From assembly GCA_963848175.1 (NCBI GenBank), contig CAWKCO010000012.1, positions 248,001-312,000 on the forward strand: a stretch of 64,000 nt of DNA, given 5' to 3'. The position numbers were made by a program, and so were the translations under genes. The notes under the pieces were generated by a model. The model was not told where the DNA came from, did no database searches, and saw only the letters and a program-made list of their open reading frames with translations. The DNA comes from JAMZMI01 sp963848175. GTDB lineage: Bacteria; Bacteroidota; Bacteroidia; Cytophagales; Cyclobacteriaceae. Shown here piece by piece: positions 11,301 to 20,300 of the stretch. Positions within the stretch are counted from its first letter, which is position 1. Every line of letters begins with the position of its first letter.

Positions 11301-12292
11301 TTGACCGCCTTCACGCCTCCCTATCAAAACAGTATATCCATATTGATAGCGTGCATTTTGAGCCCCTTTTCTTGATTGACGAATATGCTGATAAGCTGGA
11401 ATATGCAAACAATCGGTTTGATGTGAGTGTAGGAGATATAAATCTTGATGGCATTCGTTTTGATGAATTTTTTGATCATCAAAATTATATTGTGGAAAAA
11501 CTTCTGATTAATGAATTGCATGGTTCGGTGTACAGAGACAGTCGTGTAGAGCAAAATCCCAGCAGAAATCCAAAAACAGTTCAGCAATTTGTAAAAGATT
11601 TACCCATACCTATTCAGTTGGATACCTTTCAGTTGCAAAATGGAGTGATCATTTATTCCGAAGTATCTGAAGAGGGCTCAGGCTTGGGAGTGACAACTTT
11701 GACCAACACTGATTTTGAGATTCTTAATATTACCAATGACTCATTGGTATATGCGCTCAATGATGAAATGACTGTACATGGATCTACCAGTTTTCTGAAC
11801 GAGAGCAAATTGACACTGGATTTTGTTTTTCACATGAATCATCCTGATGATTTATATACCTACAATGGTTATCTGGATCAGATGAGGTTCGAGGCGCTTA
11901 ATCCTTTATTTACAAATCTTCTTTTTGTGAAAATGGAAAGTGGGGAGATCGAAAAAATTGATTTTTCGGTGACAGCAAACAAATATAACTCATCAGGCAT
12001 GATGCGATTCTTTTATAACGACCTAAGTTTTAGGCTACTGAATAAAGATGATCCCGGCAACCCAGGTATTTGGTTAAAAGCTGCCAACTGGTCGCTGAAT
12101 CATCTACTTATAAAATCAAATAATCCCGGCAGATTGTTCAACAGCTACCGAGAGGGGTATATAGAAGTGGAAAGAAATAGAAGTAAGTCAATATTCAATC
12201 ACATGGGCAATTCCGTGTTGAGTGGATTTGTGTCCAGCACCATTCCTCAACCATTAGAATCTATTGTAGAGCTGTTTGTGGATGTGCCTTGA
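8373..12292 (+). CDS. Giant AsmA/DUF748-like envelope protein, one frameshift
   Basis: The corrected product is 1306 residues. It has a short basic N-terminus, one membrane helix (about residues 16-38, VLGIVVTAILGLILIISILLLTVL) and a very long beta-rich part. That part repeats the pattern of Asp/Ile-rich strands (LDINLITRTVRLNNAHLKFDS, SSILIDSPEAKVI, LTIENYILTPENN) typical of AsmA/DUF748/TamB-like bridge proteins that span the periplasm and are thought to carry lipids. The first frame stops at TGA 9234-9236. The next overlaps it by four bases from a TTG and has no signal of its own. Adding one T to the TTT at 9232-9234 reads VGLDLLTALKTKELVLK smoothly. I therefore treat it as one gene with a one-base deletion. 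Two translationally coupled genes is the less likely alternative. A charged insertion lies near residues 865-890. Confidence 0.82.
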
Positions 12293-12586
12293 TAATAAGT
12301 GGGATGTGTTGGTGTATTGATGGGGGCAATCTGGTTGGTGTCAGGAGGTCTTTGTTGAGATTTAGAATGCCAGAAGGCGGCTATCTCACCGCGATTGCGC
12401 TTCCTAATCATTTTTATGCTTACCGCGCGAAATAAAAACTTCTCACCTCCGTCATTTCCCCACCGCTTCTTAGCATTTTTTGACTATTTTGAGGGCGCAA
12501 AGGCAGAGCGAGTGAGGTCTCATTATCCGTGTGCCACTAGGCGTGCCCATCGTTTATAAACGACTATACTTGGCTAAAGCTTTGGC
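12293..12586. other. Intergenic region before the cassette block
   Basis: After the DUF748-like stop come about 290 bp without a gene. Composition changes here: a GC-richer stretch (about 12355-12540) precedes AT-rich DNA. I see no convincing terminator or promoter. This probably marks the edge between core chromosome and the cassette-like block. Confidence 0.4.
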
Positions 12587-12654
12587 TATTAACAAATTGA
12601 AAATAAAATGCTATAACCTGAATATAGTGCATTGGCTATGTTGGGGTGTTATGC
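12587..12654 (+). repeat. Possible degenerate attC-like site ahead of the 621-residue gene
   Basis: The right end, GTTGGGGTGTTATGC (12640-12654), resembles the right end of the better site downstream (AGTTGGACGTTATAA). It lies 24 bp before the next ATG, as in gene cassettes. A left end may be TTAACAAATTG at about 12589, but the arms pair poorly. The call rests mainly on similarity of the right end and on context. Confidence 0.35.
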
Positions 12655-12678
12655 ATCACGGTGCGAATTTAACTCGAC

Positions 12679-14544
12679 ATGGAAGAAAGGAGAATTGACG
12701 AAAACATAAGCATATTAGGCAAGGTATCCGTCAACTTCCAAAAGGTCTCAACTCAAATATTTGATCTCTACCTGAATGAAAAAGAGGTTGAACGTCAAAA
12801 GGGAATCCCCCATTTAGGTTTAATTTCTGAAGCTTTCTCTGGTGTTAATCATACCAGATATGAATATCTGATTCTTCAATGTGTAATTTCAGAGCTCGCT
12901 GACAACACTTTTAAGGGAACTAGCAGTGCACAAGGAAACATCAAAATCAATGGGAAAGAATACAGTGGAAATGATATTATCAAATCATGGTTTCTCCTTT
13001 CAAATTTTGGACATTGTAAGAACACCATCGGCGATGAAAAGGCTCTTCTACTAAAGGCAATAAACAGAAAAGGCTTAAAATCCTACCTTCTAAATAGTAT
13101 TAAGGATGAAGAGTTGAAGGTATGGGCAGGTAAGACCATTGATTCATTTGATTATGTAAGTTTCCATCATATACTGTCAATAAGGAGAGTCTACAAATGC
13201 CTTAAGAGAAAGTTAGCAGTTCAAAATGAAATATTAGACATCTACAAAATCCTGCTGCTAGATTCATCCGAGATAAGTCTTACAGTAAATCGATTGAAAG
13301 TTGAGCAACTTAAGATGATCCATAAAAACATTCGAGATTTAGCAATAATCTCATTGGATTCACGAAACTCCTCACTTCCGATAACATTTGATATCCTATC
13401 TACTGTTTTGTCGTTTGATTTTTATGAGAACAGATTTCAACAAACTCAAGCCAGCGAATTATTTCATCCTGCTTTATCACTGTTGATTGACTCTTTATAT
13501 CTTCATCCGGAAAGTCAAAAATATCAACGTTCATATGAGATTGATGCAATCCAAAGCATCAATACCACTGATTACAGTGAACATATTGAAAAGGCTATTA
13601 AAGAAGGTCTTGCAAATCCTAAAGTCTGCAACCTTCGTCATTTTTTAAGAACAACCACGGACCTCAAATTAAGTCATCTAAAGGAAAATTTGCGTCTTGC
13701 TTTAACCGTAAATCGTGGCACCAGTAATGTTGAAGCTTCATTAGACTACAACCCAATATCCGCAATTCAAATAATGGATTTTTTCGTCCATAAAAATGAA
13801 TTTGAACTAAAACAGTTTCCTAGATTTTTAACAAACATTCTTGGGATTCTCAATGATCATATGACCCAAACTGTTAAAGATCTTGCAGAAGAGAAAAAGT
13901 CAGTTTTACAAAGTTTTGATAAAGGACTTGAAAGCTTAAATCTTAATGAACAGCAGCGAGAACAAGTTTTAACCCCAGTGAATGAGTCGATCTTTAATGA
14001 AGCTTGGGAATTAATTCAAAACAAGAATGTACCGGCATATAAGGAAATTCTCTGGGCTGTATTAAACTTTCATTTTAAGGAAAACTTTTATTTTGACATG
14101 GATCATCACATAGCCAAGGAGTACAAATACTTTGGCGTGAAATTGAGTGACGAAATGGATTTCTTAACAAATGACATTGAAGAAGCTATAAAAAATTCAG
14201 AGGATGATGACAGAAAACATGAGCTTAGTCAATTGCTTAGATCAGTAAAAAGAAAATTTGACGGCATAGTAATATCCTGTTTGGCCAGAATCACCATTTA
14301 TGATTACTCAAAGCCACCTAGTAAAAGAATAGTGACGGATTTAGATTCAGTGGTATTGAAGTTTAACAGTCGAACGATGATTTTAGAAATGCATGAATCA
14401 AAAAATACTGCCAACCCAATGAATGACGCGAGGAAAGACTTAAAAGATAAATTTGTGCAAGTCCTAAACAGTAATTGCAAGGGTTACTCAATCACCAATG
14501 TAACTGATTACGGCGCAAAAGTTGTTGTAAAACACGATGCATAA
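12679..14544 (+). CDS. Putative PD-(D/E)xK nuclease with degenerate HD-like N-terminus, cassette-borne
   Basis: This 621-residue soluble protein matches no family I can name with certainty. Near the C-terminus, TDLDSVVL (D554, D556) is followed by a hydrophobic strand and HESK (E573, K575), then a helix with ARKDLKDKF. The spacing of acid, strand and ExK fits the core of a PD-(D/E)xK nuclease. The N-terminal part has NHTRYEYLIL (H58, R60) and LLSNFGH (H112). These resemble the R-x-x-H and LLHDIGH signatures of HD phosphohydrolases, but with the catalytic His-Asp replaced by Ser-Asn, so any HD fold here is probably inactive. The middle is helical. The stop codon lies inside the attC-like repeat, as in integron cassettes. 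Composition is AT-richer than the flanks, suggesting transfer. A role in defence is a guess from context. Confidence 0.55.
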   Translation: MEERRIDENISILGKVSVNFQKVSTQIFDLYLNEKEVERQKGIPHLGLISEAFSGVNHTRYEYLILQCVISELADNTFKGTSSAQGNIKINGKEYSGNDIIKSWFLLSNFGHCKNTIGDEKALLLKAINRKGLKSYLLNSIKDEELKVWAGKTIDSFDYVSFHHILSIRRVYKCLKRKLAVQNEILDIYKILLLDSSEISLTVNRLKVEQLKMIHKNIRDLAIISLDSRNSSLPITFDILSTVLSFDFYENRFQQTQASELFHPALSLLIDSLYLHPESQKYQRSYEIDAIQSINTTDYSEHIEKAIKEGLANPKVCNLRHFLRTTTDLKLSHLKENLRLALTVNRGTSNVEASLDYNPISAIQIMDFFVHKNEFELKQFPRFLTNILGILNDHMTQTVKDLAEEKKSVLQSFDKGLESLNLNEQQREQVLTPVNESIFNEAWELIQNKNVPAYKEILWAVLNFHFKENFYFDMDHHIAKEYKYFGVKLSDEMDFLTNDIEEAIKNSEDDDRKHELSQLLRSVKRKFDGIVISCLARITIYDYSKPPSKRIVTDLDSVVLKFNSRTMILEMHESKNTANPMNDARKDLKDKFVQVLNSNCKGYSITNVTDYGAKVVVKHDA

Positions 14545-14653
14545 CAAACTATCATCCATAAGCTAACTGAGCTATTTGCAAAGGCGGTCGCCATAAGATA
14601 CTTTTATAGATATTTAACAAGTCCAGCTTACGGATAATAGTTGGACGTTATAA
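14539..14653 (+). repeat. attC-like integron recombination site
   Basis: The left end GCATAACAAACT contains the stop codon of the preceding gene. The right end is AGTTGGACGTTATAA, and the next ATG follows 13 bp later. The inner arms AACTATCATCCATAAGCT (14547-14564) and AGCTTACGGATAATAGTT (14625-14642) are complementary at 16 of 18 positions. They enclose about 60 bp, giving a long imperfect hairpin of about 115 bp. Boundary motifs TAAC and GTTA, mismatched arms and position between two genes fit an attC site. No integrase gene lies in the window. Confidence 0.68.
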
Positions 14654-14666
14654 GTCAATTCTAACA

Positions 14667-15293
14667 ATGACACAGATTAGATTAATGATATTCGTTTTAG
14701 TAACCTTTTCGTTTACTCTGGTTGAAGCTCAATCAACAATCGGAGGATATATAATTACTAATTCAAGGGATACAGTTGAAGTAAAATTTTCAGTGGCTCA
14801 GAAAAAAAGAATTGACAAGAAAAATAACTTGACTTTTGCTGAAGTAATTTCTGAGGATGAAATGACTCGACTAACTGCAAAAGAAATTGTAGGATATAAA
14901 AAAGGAGAAGACTTCTATAAAAGTTTCAAATTAAGCACTTCTGACAGCACTTTTTTCGGACAATTAATCACATCAGGACAAGTGACCTTATACTATGCTA
15001 ATGTTTTTGGTGGTAAATACTATTTCAAAAAGCAGAGTGAAATGGAGTTTTATGAACTCGACAGCAAATCAGAGTCAGTTATCCAATCACATGAAGATCC
15101 TTCGAGTCCTCATGCAATGGGTTATGCTGGTATCAACTCGCCCGTTCCATTCATTGAATCGAATGAAGGGGCGTTTAGAAATTTCTTTGTTCAATATTTC
15201 AAAGATCATCAATCAATAGTGAATAAGCTGAAACAAGGGTTTCACACATATAGCTCAATTGAAGCAATGTTTGTGGAATACAACCATCAATAG
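14667..15293 (+). CDS. Small secreted protein of unknown function, cassette-like gene
   Basis: The 208-residue product has a clear signal peptide (MTQIRLMIFVLVTFSFTLVEAQ, cut after EAQ). The mature part starts with STIGGYIITNSRDTVEVKF, a pattern common in exported Bacteroidota proteins, and ends in an amphipathic helical region (FFVQYFKDHQSIVNKLKQGF). It begins 13 bp after the attC-like site and ends 3 bp before the left end of another such site, which is the layout of a gene cassette. No domain is recognised. The AT-rich, Lys-rich composition matches the preceding cassette gene more than the core genes. Confidence 0.75.
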   Translation: MTQIRLMIFVLVTFSFTLVEAQSTIGGYIITNSRDTVEVKFSVAQKKRIDKKNNLTFAEVISEDEMTRLTAKEIVGYKKGEDFYKSFKLSTSDSTFFGQLITSGQVTLYYANVFGGKYYFKKQSEMEFYELDSKSESVIQSHEDPSSPHAMGYAGINSPVPFIESNEGAFRNFFVQYFKDHQSIVNKLKQGFHTYSSIEAMFVEYNHQ

Positions 15294-15296
15294 ACT

Positions 15297-15331
15297 GGTA
15301 ACAAACTGTATGAAGGTATGTGCTTACATGC
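15297..15331 (+). repeat. Left end of a second attC-like site, apparently truncated
   Basis: GGTAACAAACTGTATG starts just after the stop of the secreted-protein gene and mirrors the left end of the site at 14539. I found no matching right arm in the following 800 bp, so the site looks truncated or decayed. Confidence 0.4.
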
Positions 15332-16123
15332 TTTCTGCAAGCTGCATTGGGACTTGACCCTGCGTCAGCCGCCGAGAAAGTATAGTGCTATTTGGAAACT
15401 TCAGCTCGGGGAGTTTTTCACTTCAGAACGTGCCTATGCCGGCAGGCAGGCGCACTGCTTTCTATAAACTTTGGAAGCTGGATATTACACTTCGAAATAT
15501 GCCACCATTTCAGTTTTGTGTGCCAGTGATTTGCCCCCTTCCAATCTCATTTGTACTGCCAACCACCACCAAGCGTCCACATTTCACCTTTCCCGAGCCG
15601 CAGGAAAGCCCACGCACCCGTGATTCATGCATCCTGCGCCGTAGGAATGGCCACGCACGCATGTTTCATGCCTAATTATAAAAAAAGAGATGAAGACATG
15701 GAGTCCTCACCACTTAGGGTTTTGTTTTGCCAGCGAAACCTATTTATAGGAAAACCGCCAAGGTCATCCTGAGTCTGTCGAAGTGACCATGGAGGTTGGG
15801 AGATGTGCCATCACTGCTGAGAAAGGATGGGAGCTCATTTTACTTATCCGTTACTTGGAGATACCCTTCGGGTATGACTTGATTATGAAAAAATGCCTGA
15901 AGAGCGGCACTCGCCTTTCTTTGTCTCAAGTCATTTTCACAATTCATCGGGCAGGTCATGCACAAAATCATTGAAGCAGATTTTACTATGTGCAATCAAG
16001 TCAACACAGTGTAAAGTCTTTTTCACGTTTTCGAGAACGAGCGTTGACTTAATGCCTTTAAATGGGATCGGCATCATTTTTTCTCTATGTGAGATAGATT
16101 TTTTTAAGAAAAATAATATTGAC
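15332..16123. other. Repeat-rich non-coding region
   Basis: About 790 bp without a supported gene. It contains GC-rich patches unlike the surroundings, a pair of direct repeats (separate entry), and a segment at 15762-15788 (GGTCA and TGACC ends around CCTGAGTCTGTCGAAG). The latter is a familiar type of intergenic repeat in Bacteroidota. Several short frames cover these repeats but have low-complexity, cysteine- and proline-rich products and are rejected. Confidence 0.55.
15597..15671 (+). repeat. Pair of imperfect 34-bp direct repeats
   Basis: Copies at 15597-15630 and 15638-15671 agree at 28 of 34 positions and are separated by 7 bp. Both start GCCG, share CCACGCAC in the middle and end TTCATGC. 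They are much GC-richer than the flanks. Only two copies exist here, so this is not a CRISPR array. Confidence 0.75.
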
Positions 16124-16687
16124 ATGGAAAATTTAAATAGCAAAAAAATAGCAATTCTTGTAACGGATGGTTTTGAAGAAGTGGAATTTACAAAGCCGAA
16201 AAAAGCTTTGGAAGACGCTGGAGCTAAAGTACACGTCATCGCACCTGATGCTACAGAAGTGAAAGCTTGGGATAGCACTGACTGGGGTGATACCTACGGT
16301 GTAGATAAGAAACTGGCAGATGCATCTGAGTCGGATTATGATGCGCTTCTATTACCTGGGGGCGTGATAAACCCTGATAAACTAAGAAGGAGCGAGGCAG
16401 CTGTGAACTTTATCAAATCATTTTTTGAGTCTGGAAAGCCAGTAGCAGCTATATGTCACGCGCCACAGCTGCTGATAGAAACAGGAGCGATCAAAGGTAG
16501 AACCTTGACTTCATTCAATTCGATCAAAACAGACTTAATCAATGCGGGGGCAAATTGGGTTGATGAAGAAGTGGTAGTAGACAGTGGGCTGGTAACCAGC
16601 AGAAATCCAGATGACATTCCGGCCTTCATTGACAAGATGATAGAAGAATTTGCCGAGGGTGTACATGAAGAGCAAATGACCGTTTAA
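16124..16687 (+). CDS. DJ-1/PfpI family protein (class I glutamine amidotransferase-like)
   Basis: A longer in-frame extension reaches 15893, but the ATG at 16124 gives the usual start MENLNSKKIAILVTDGFEEVE and a 187-residue protein of normal family length. Diagnostic features are the acid in DGFEEVEF, the loop YDALLLPGGVINPD, and the nucleophile elbow AAICHAPQLL with Cys next to His. Members act as intracellular peptidases, deglycases or chaperones against stress. The precise reaction here cannot be told from sequence. It is a stand-alone gene. Confidence 0.92.
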   Translation: MENLNSKKIAILVTDGFEEVEFTKPKKALEDAGAKVHVIAPDATEVKAWDSTDWGDTYGVDKKLADASESDYDALLLPGGVINPDKLRRSEAAVNFIKSFFESGKPVAAICHAPQLLIETGAIKGRTLTSFNSIKTDLINAGANWVDEEVVVDSGLVTSRNPDDIPAFIDKMIEEFAEGVHEEQMTV

Positions 16688-16736
16688 CCCATAATTGTCA
16701 TTAGAAAATCCCTGTCAGCTGACAGGCTGGTATTCC

Positions 16737-16842
16737 GAGCTTAAATCGCTTCAAATCAGTCGCTTCGCTAAGTTTTATTCAATCACCATAGCGGTGCTAT
16801 GCCTCTTTCATAAAACTTCCTGATTTATTACGATTTAAGCTC
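16737..16842. repeat. 106-bp nested inverted repeat
   Basis: The outer arms GAGCTTAAATCG (16737-16748) and CGATTTAAGCTC (16831-16842) are perfect. The inner arms AAGTTTTAT (16770-16778) and ATAAAACTT (16810-16818) are perfect. The centre is ATAGC-GGT-GCTAT (16788-16800). The three nested stems have nearly the same axis, so the strand can fold into a long branched or bulged hairpin. It has no U-tract typical of a terminator. It resembles a small palindromic mobile repeat. Confidence 0.8.
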
Positions 16843-16905
16843 TCATCACAAAGTTCTAATGACAAATCTGGGTTTAAAATTCGGTTTGTTTTATTCATTA
16901 TTAAG

Positions 16906-16938
16906 AAAAGGGTCGCATCAGGGGTGTGACCCTTTTTT
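16906..16938 (+). terminator. Intrinsic terminator
   Basis: AAAAGGGTCGCA and TGTGACCCTTTT pair around TCAGGGG and run into a T-rich tail. It lies about 220 bp after the DJ-1-like gene, beyond the nested palindrome, and probably ends that transcript. The remaining DNA to 17293 holds nothing I can support. Confidence 0.72.
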
Positions 16939-17293
16939 ATTTTTTAGGTCAACACCAACGATCCAGTTAAATGACAATGAATTATCTGTTTGCATTCCTT
17001 TGGCTACAGTCTTATCATCTTCAATCCAAATTCCAGAAACGTTAAGATCGGGTAGGGCAGCTTGAAATATACTAATGAAAAGCATTAAGCAGGAGAAATG
17101 AGATTATACAATGAAAATCAAATCATAAAAATGACGTAACTGTCCACAGTCCTAAAAGGTGCTTTCAAGCACCGAAGGTGTGAAATATCAATAGTGGTAT
17201 TGAGTAGGGACATGCTGGTTTTGGCATTATTTTTTCTTTTTTCGCAAAAATCATGACAAAACTCTGATTACTAGTTTTAAGCTCTGAATAGTT

Positions 17294-17343
17294 AAAAAAT
17301 GTCTAGCCCTTAAACTATAGAGAAATTCAAGGACTAGACATTT
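17294..17343 (-). terminator. Terminator of the giant T9SS cargo gene
   Basis: AAATGTCTAG (17297-17306) pairs with CTAGACATTT (17334-17343). On the minus strand the hairpin is followed by TTTTTT. It starts 9 bp past the stop of the gene ending at 17352. Confidence 0.8.
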
Positions 17344-17351
17344 GGATTATA

Positions 17352-20300
17352 TTATTTCTTTAGAATCTTTATTCGCTTAGTAATTCCATCAGAATCTATC
17401 TCAAGCAAATACAGACCATTTTCCATGGTACTCATATCAATTCGCACTTCACCATGTGCTGCATCTATTTGCTGAATTGTTCTACCACTTATATCCATAA
17501 GTTGGACAGTAGCAGAACTTAATTTGCCTAGCTGAATAGTCAGTAATCCCTCCACTGGATTCGGATAAATACTTAATTCACTCAGTTCATCTTCCGCACC
17601 TAATAACTTGGCATGAGCTGATCTGGCGGATGGGTTGTTTATCTCACCTCCAGCCCACAAAATGGCCTGCTCCATCATCGTAATGAAATTACTATTAGCG
17701 CTATAATCGGCTGCATTATGACCTAAAGCAGTATAGAAAGATCTTCCACCATCATACTCTTTGTACCAGGTAATCGGTCGTGGAGCATCATAACTTTGGC
17801 CTCCAGTGGATCGAACTTGTAGCAAATCAATATTTCCACTAAAAAGAAAACCTCCATTGAGCTCCCAATAATAGTACTCCTCGGATTTGTTCCACTCAGT
17901 ACCTAGATGAGAAACCGCAGGATGACTTCCTACCACATCCATAGTAGCATTGTAATTATTACTCGTATGGTTCGGGCTAGTTTGCACGATAGCACCTACT
18001 AATTCATTGTACCATGGCCAGCTGCCGTTTCGGTAAGTATCTGTCGCGGCATGCACACCTACAAACCCACCTCCATTTTGGATATAACTTTCAAAGGCCG
18101 CTTGTTCCGACGCAGTTAAGAGACCATCTCCTGAGGTATTCATCCAGATTACCACATCAGCTGTAGCAAGATTTGCTGTAGTGAAAATATTACTGCTTTG
18201 AGAAGATTCTACTGTCCAACCATTAGATGACCCAAAATCTTCTACCATCTGAATACCAGCACCAATAGACCCATGTCTGAATCCTGATGTTTCATGGTAT
18301 ACCAATACTCTTAAAGGTGTAGTATCTTCTTTAGTAATCAAGGCAACCCAATCATTTGTAGTATCTGATGGTGGCAAGCCTATCGAAGTAGTACTACCTC
18401 CAGAAACTGAAGCGACAGATCCGTCCTGTAGTGCTCCTCCATTTCTAGGATTGTACCATGCTACTTGATAGTTTCCTGACTGACCACCAAGATTGAGGTT
18501 GGTAGTGCCGCCAGAAGGCAGATAGATGGCATATATCTCACCTTCTTGCGCAAAAACATAATCACTGGTACTATTAGTCAATCCATCATTGCTAACCATT
18601 TGTGTAACATGCGATCTCAGATAGGAGTTGAAAAAATCCAAAGCTATTTTGGCATCATTCCATTTAGTCTGACGGGTTCTGTGATCCTGACAGTCCAGAT
18701 CGTCACATCCAGTCTGATAGCCATAATAGTATTCTACTCCTGCACCACCTGCGAGCATAGTGCCCCAAAGTACTCGATGACGAACAGCCTCTCTATTGTC
18801 ACTGACGCTTCTTGCTTCAGGTAGTTGGCTATCAGGGTAGGAGGCATCTACAGCCACACCACTATTGGCTCCACCTTGTTCATCGTTGGCCACTACCCAT
18901 TTCTTACCAGCATTTCTTGAGTCTATTACCCATCTTTTGACATCATTATGAATACTATTTATTCCTGATTGAACAGAAGCTCCGGTCAGCTCCGATCCTG
19001 ACCCTAGCAATGGATCATATACTTCATCCTGATCACCAGGGTAGGTATGGATCACAATATTATGGTTGTAAGGATCTAAATCGCTAATGTACTGAGCGTA
19101 TGACTTTACAATATCATTATTCGGATCGCTTAGTTCATTCCAAATATCATTCTCCTCACCAAGATTCCAATTCAAGGCTAAGTGATGTCCAAATCTTGCA
19201 ATAAGCTCGCGGTAATACAGTTTGCGCTCTCGCCCAAGCTGTCCACCATCCATCAGCTGGTCGTTCTCAGTTTCTTGCGTTTTAAAATGAATATAGATAC
19301 CCTTCTTATCCGCATATTCTAATATACTTTCCCATTGAGCAAGTTTCGATACATCAAAGCGATCATGGTGCACATTGTTCCAACTGGTAGCATCGCTGGA
19401 AATTTGTAGATGCGGATATACATTGTCATCATCACCATCAAGGCTGAAGGTGAGGAAAGAAAACACGTTCATTCCCTGATCAGCCAGATATTTTAATGCA
19501 CCTAGTAGCTCACGTCCATCCGCTCGTGCTCCATCACCTTGCAATGCGCCCCAGGTATAGGTATTGGCATCCGCCAAATCAAAATCACCCGCATGTAGCG
19601 ACCAGCTTTTTCTTCTTCCAGATTTATTAGGCGTAGCGTCAAAATCTTCATACGCGAAGGTGTTTTCTGGTGCGTCCGCACCTACCTTGAAGAAGTATTC
19701 TCCCGATTCTGCAAACCTGAGATAATGTTCACCTACATATTCCAATCGACCTGTGTTTCTAAAATCTCTTCCGGTTTTATCCGAAGCTGTGATATTAAAA
19801 GATCCCGTAGCTCCATCAAAGGCAACAGCTGTGCCTGCTGTAGGGCTTGTCGCAATGGCGATATCGTCTGCTGTTCGGAAAGAAGCTGTATATGTCCAAG
19901 TACCCACTTCGTCAGGGCTGAAATGAACCTGCCAGATATTGCCAGTAGATGCTGAAGTGTTCGCTGCATTTCCATTGGCAGCATAAAATCCAGGTACAGT
20001 GTAAGACTTGCTACCATTGGTAAAAGTTACATTCAATCTATAGTCGGTAAAAGGATTATCTATTGAAGTCTCGCTAAGTTCTGGCCCCTGAAAAGACACA
20101 GTAACCTTATGCCATTTCTTCAGCTCTCCAGAGACGAGTGGATCACTAAATTCTTCTTCTGGCTCTATTGCAATAGAAATGGTTTCGTTTGTAGGGCAGC
20201 ATGTGCCGTTCTCACCTCCATTAGCTACTATTAAGCGATCTCCAAAGACTTTAGCCGCTGGTGCCAATAGATTGGTCGGTAATTCGCATCGCTCAGTCCA

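Noticed and set aside
15597..15671. CRISPR-like repeat pair
   Set aside because: Only two imperfect copies with a 7-bp spacer and no cas genes.
15385..15772. Overlapping short plus-strand frames
   Set aside because: They run through GC-rich direct repeats and give Pro/Cys/His-rich products unlike real proteins.
16859..17065. 68-codon plus-strand frame
   Set aside because: It overlaps an intrinsic terminator hairpin, and the product has no protein-like pattern.
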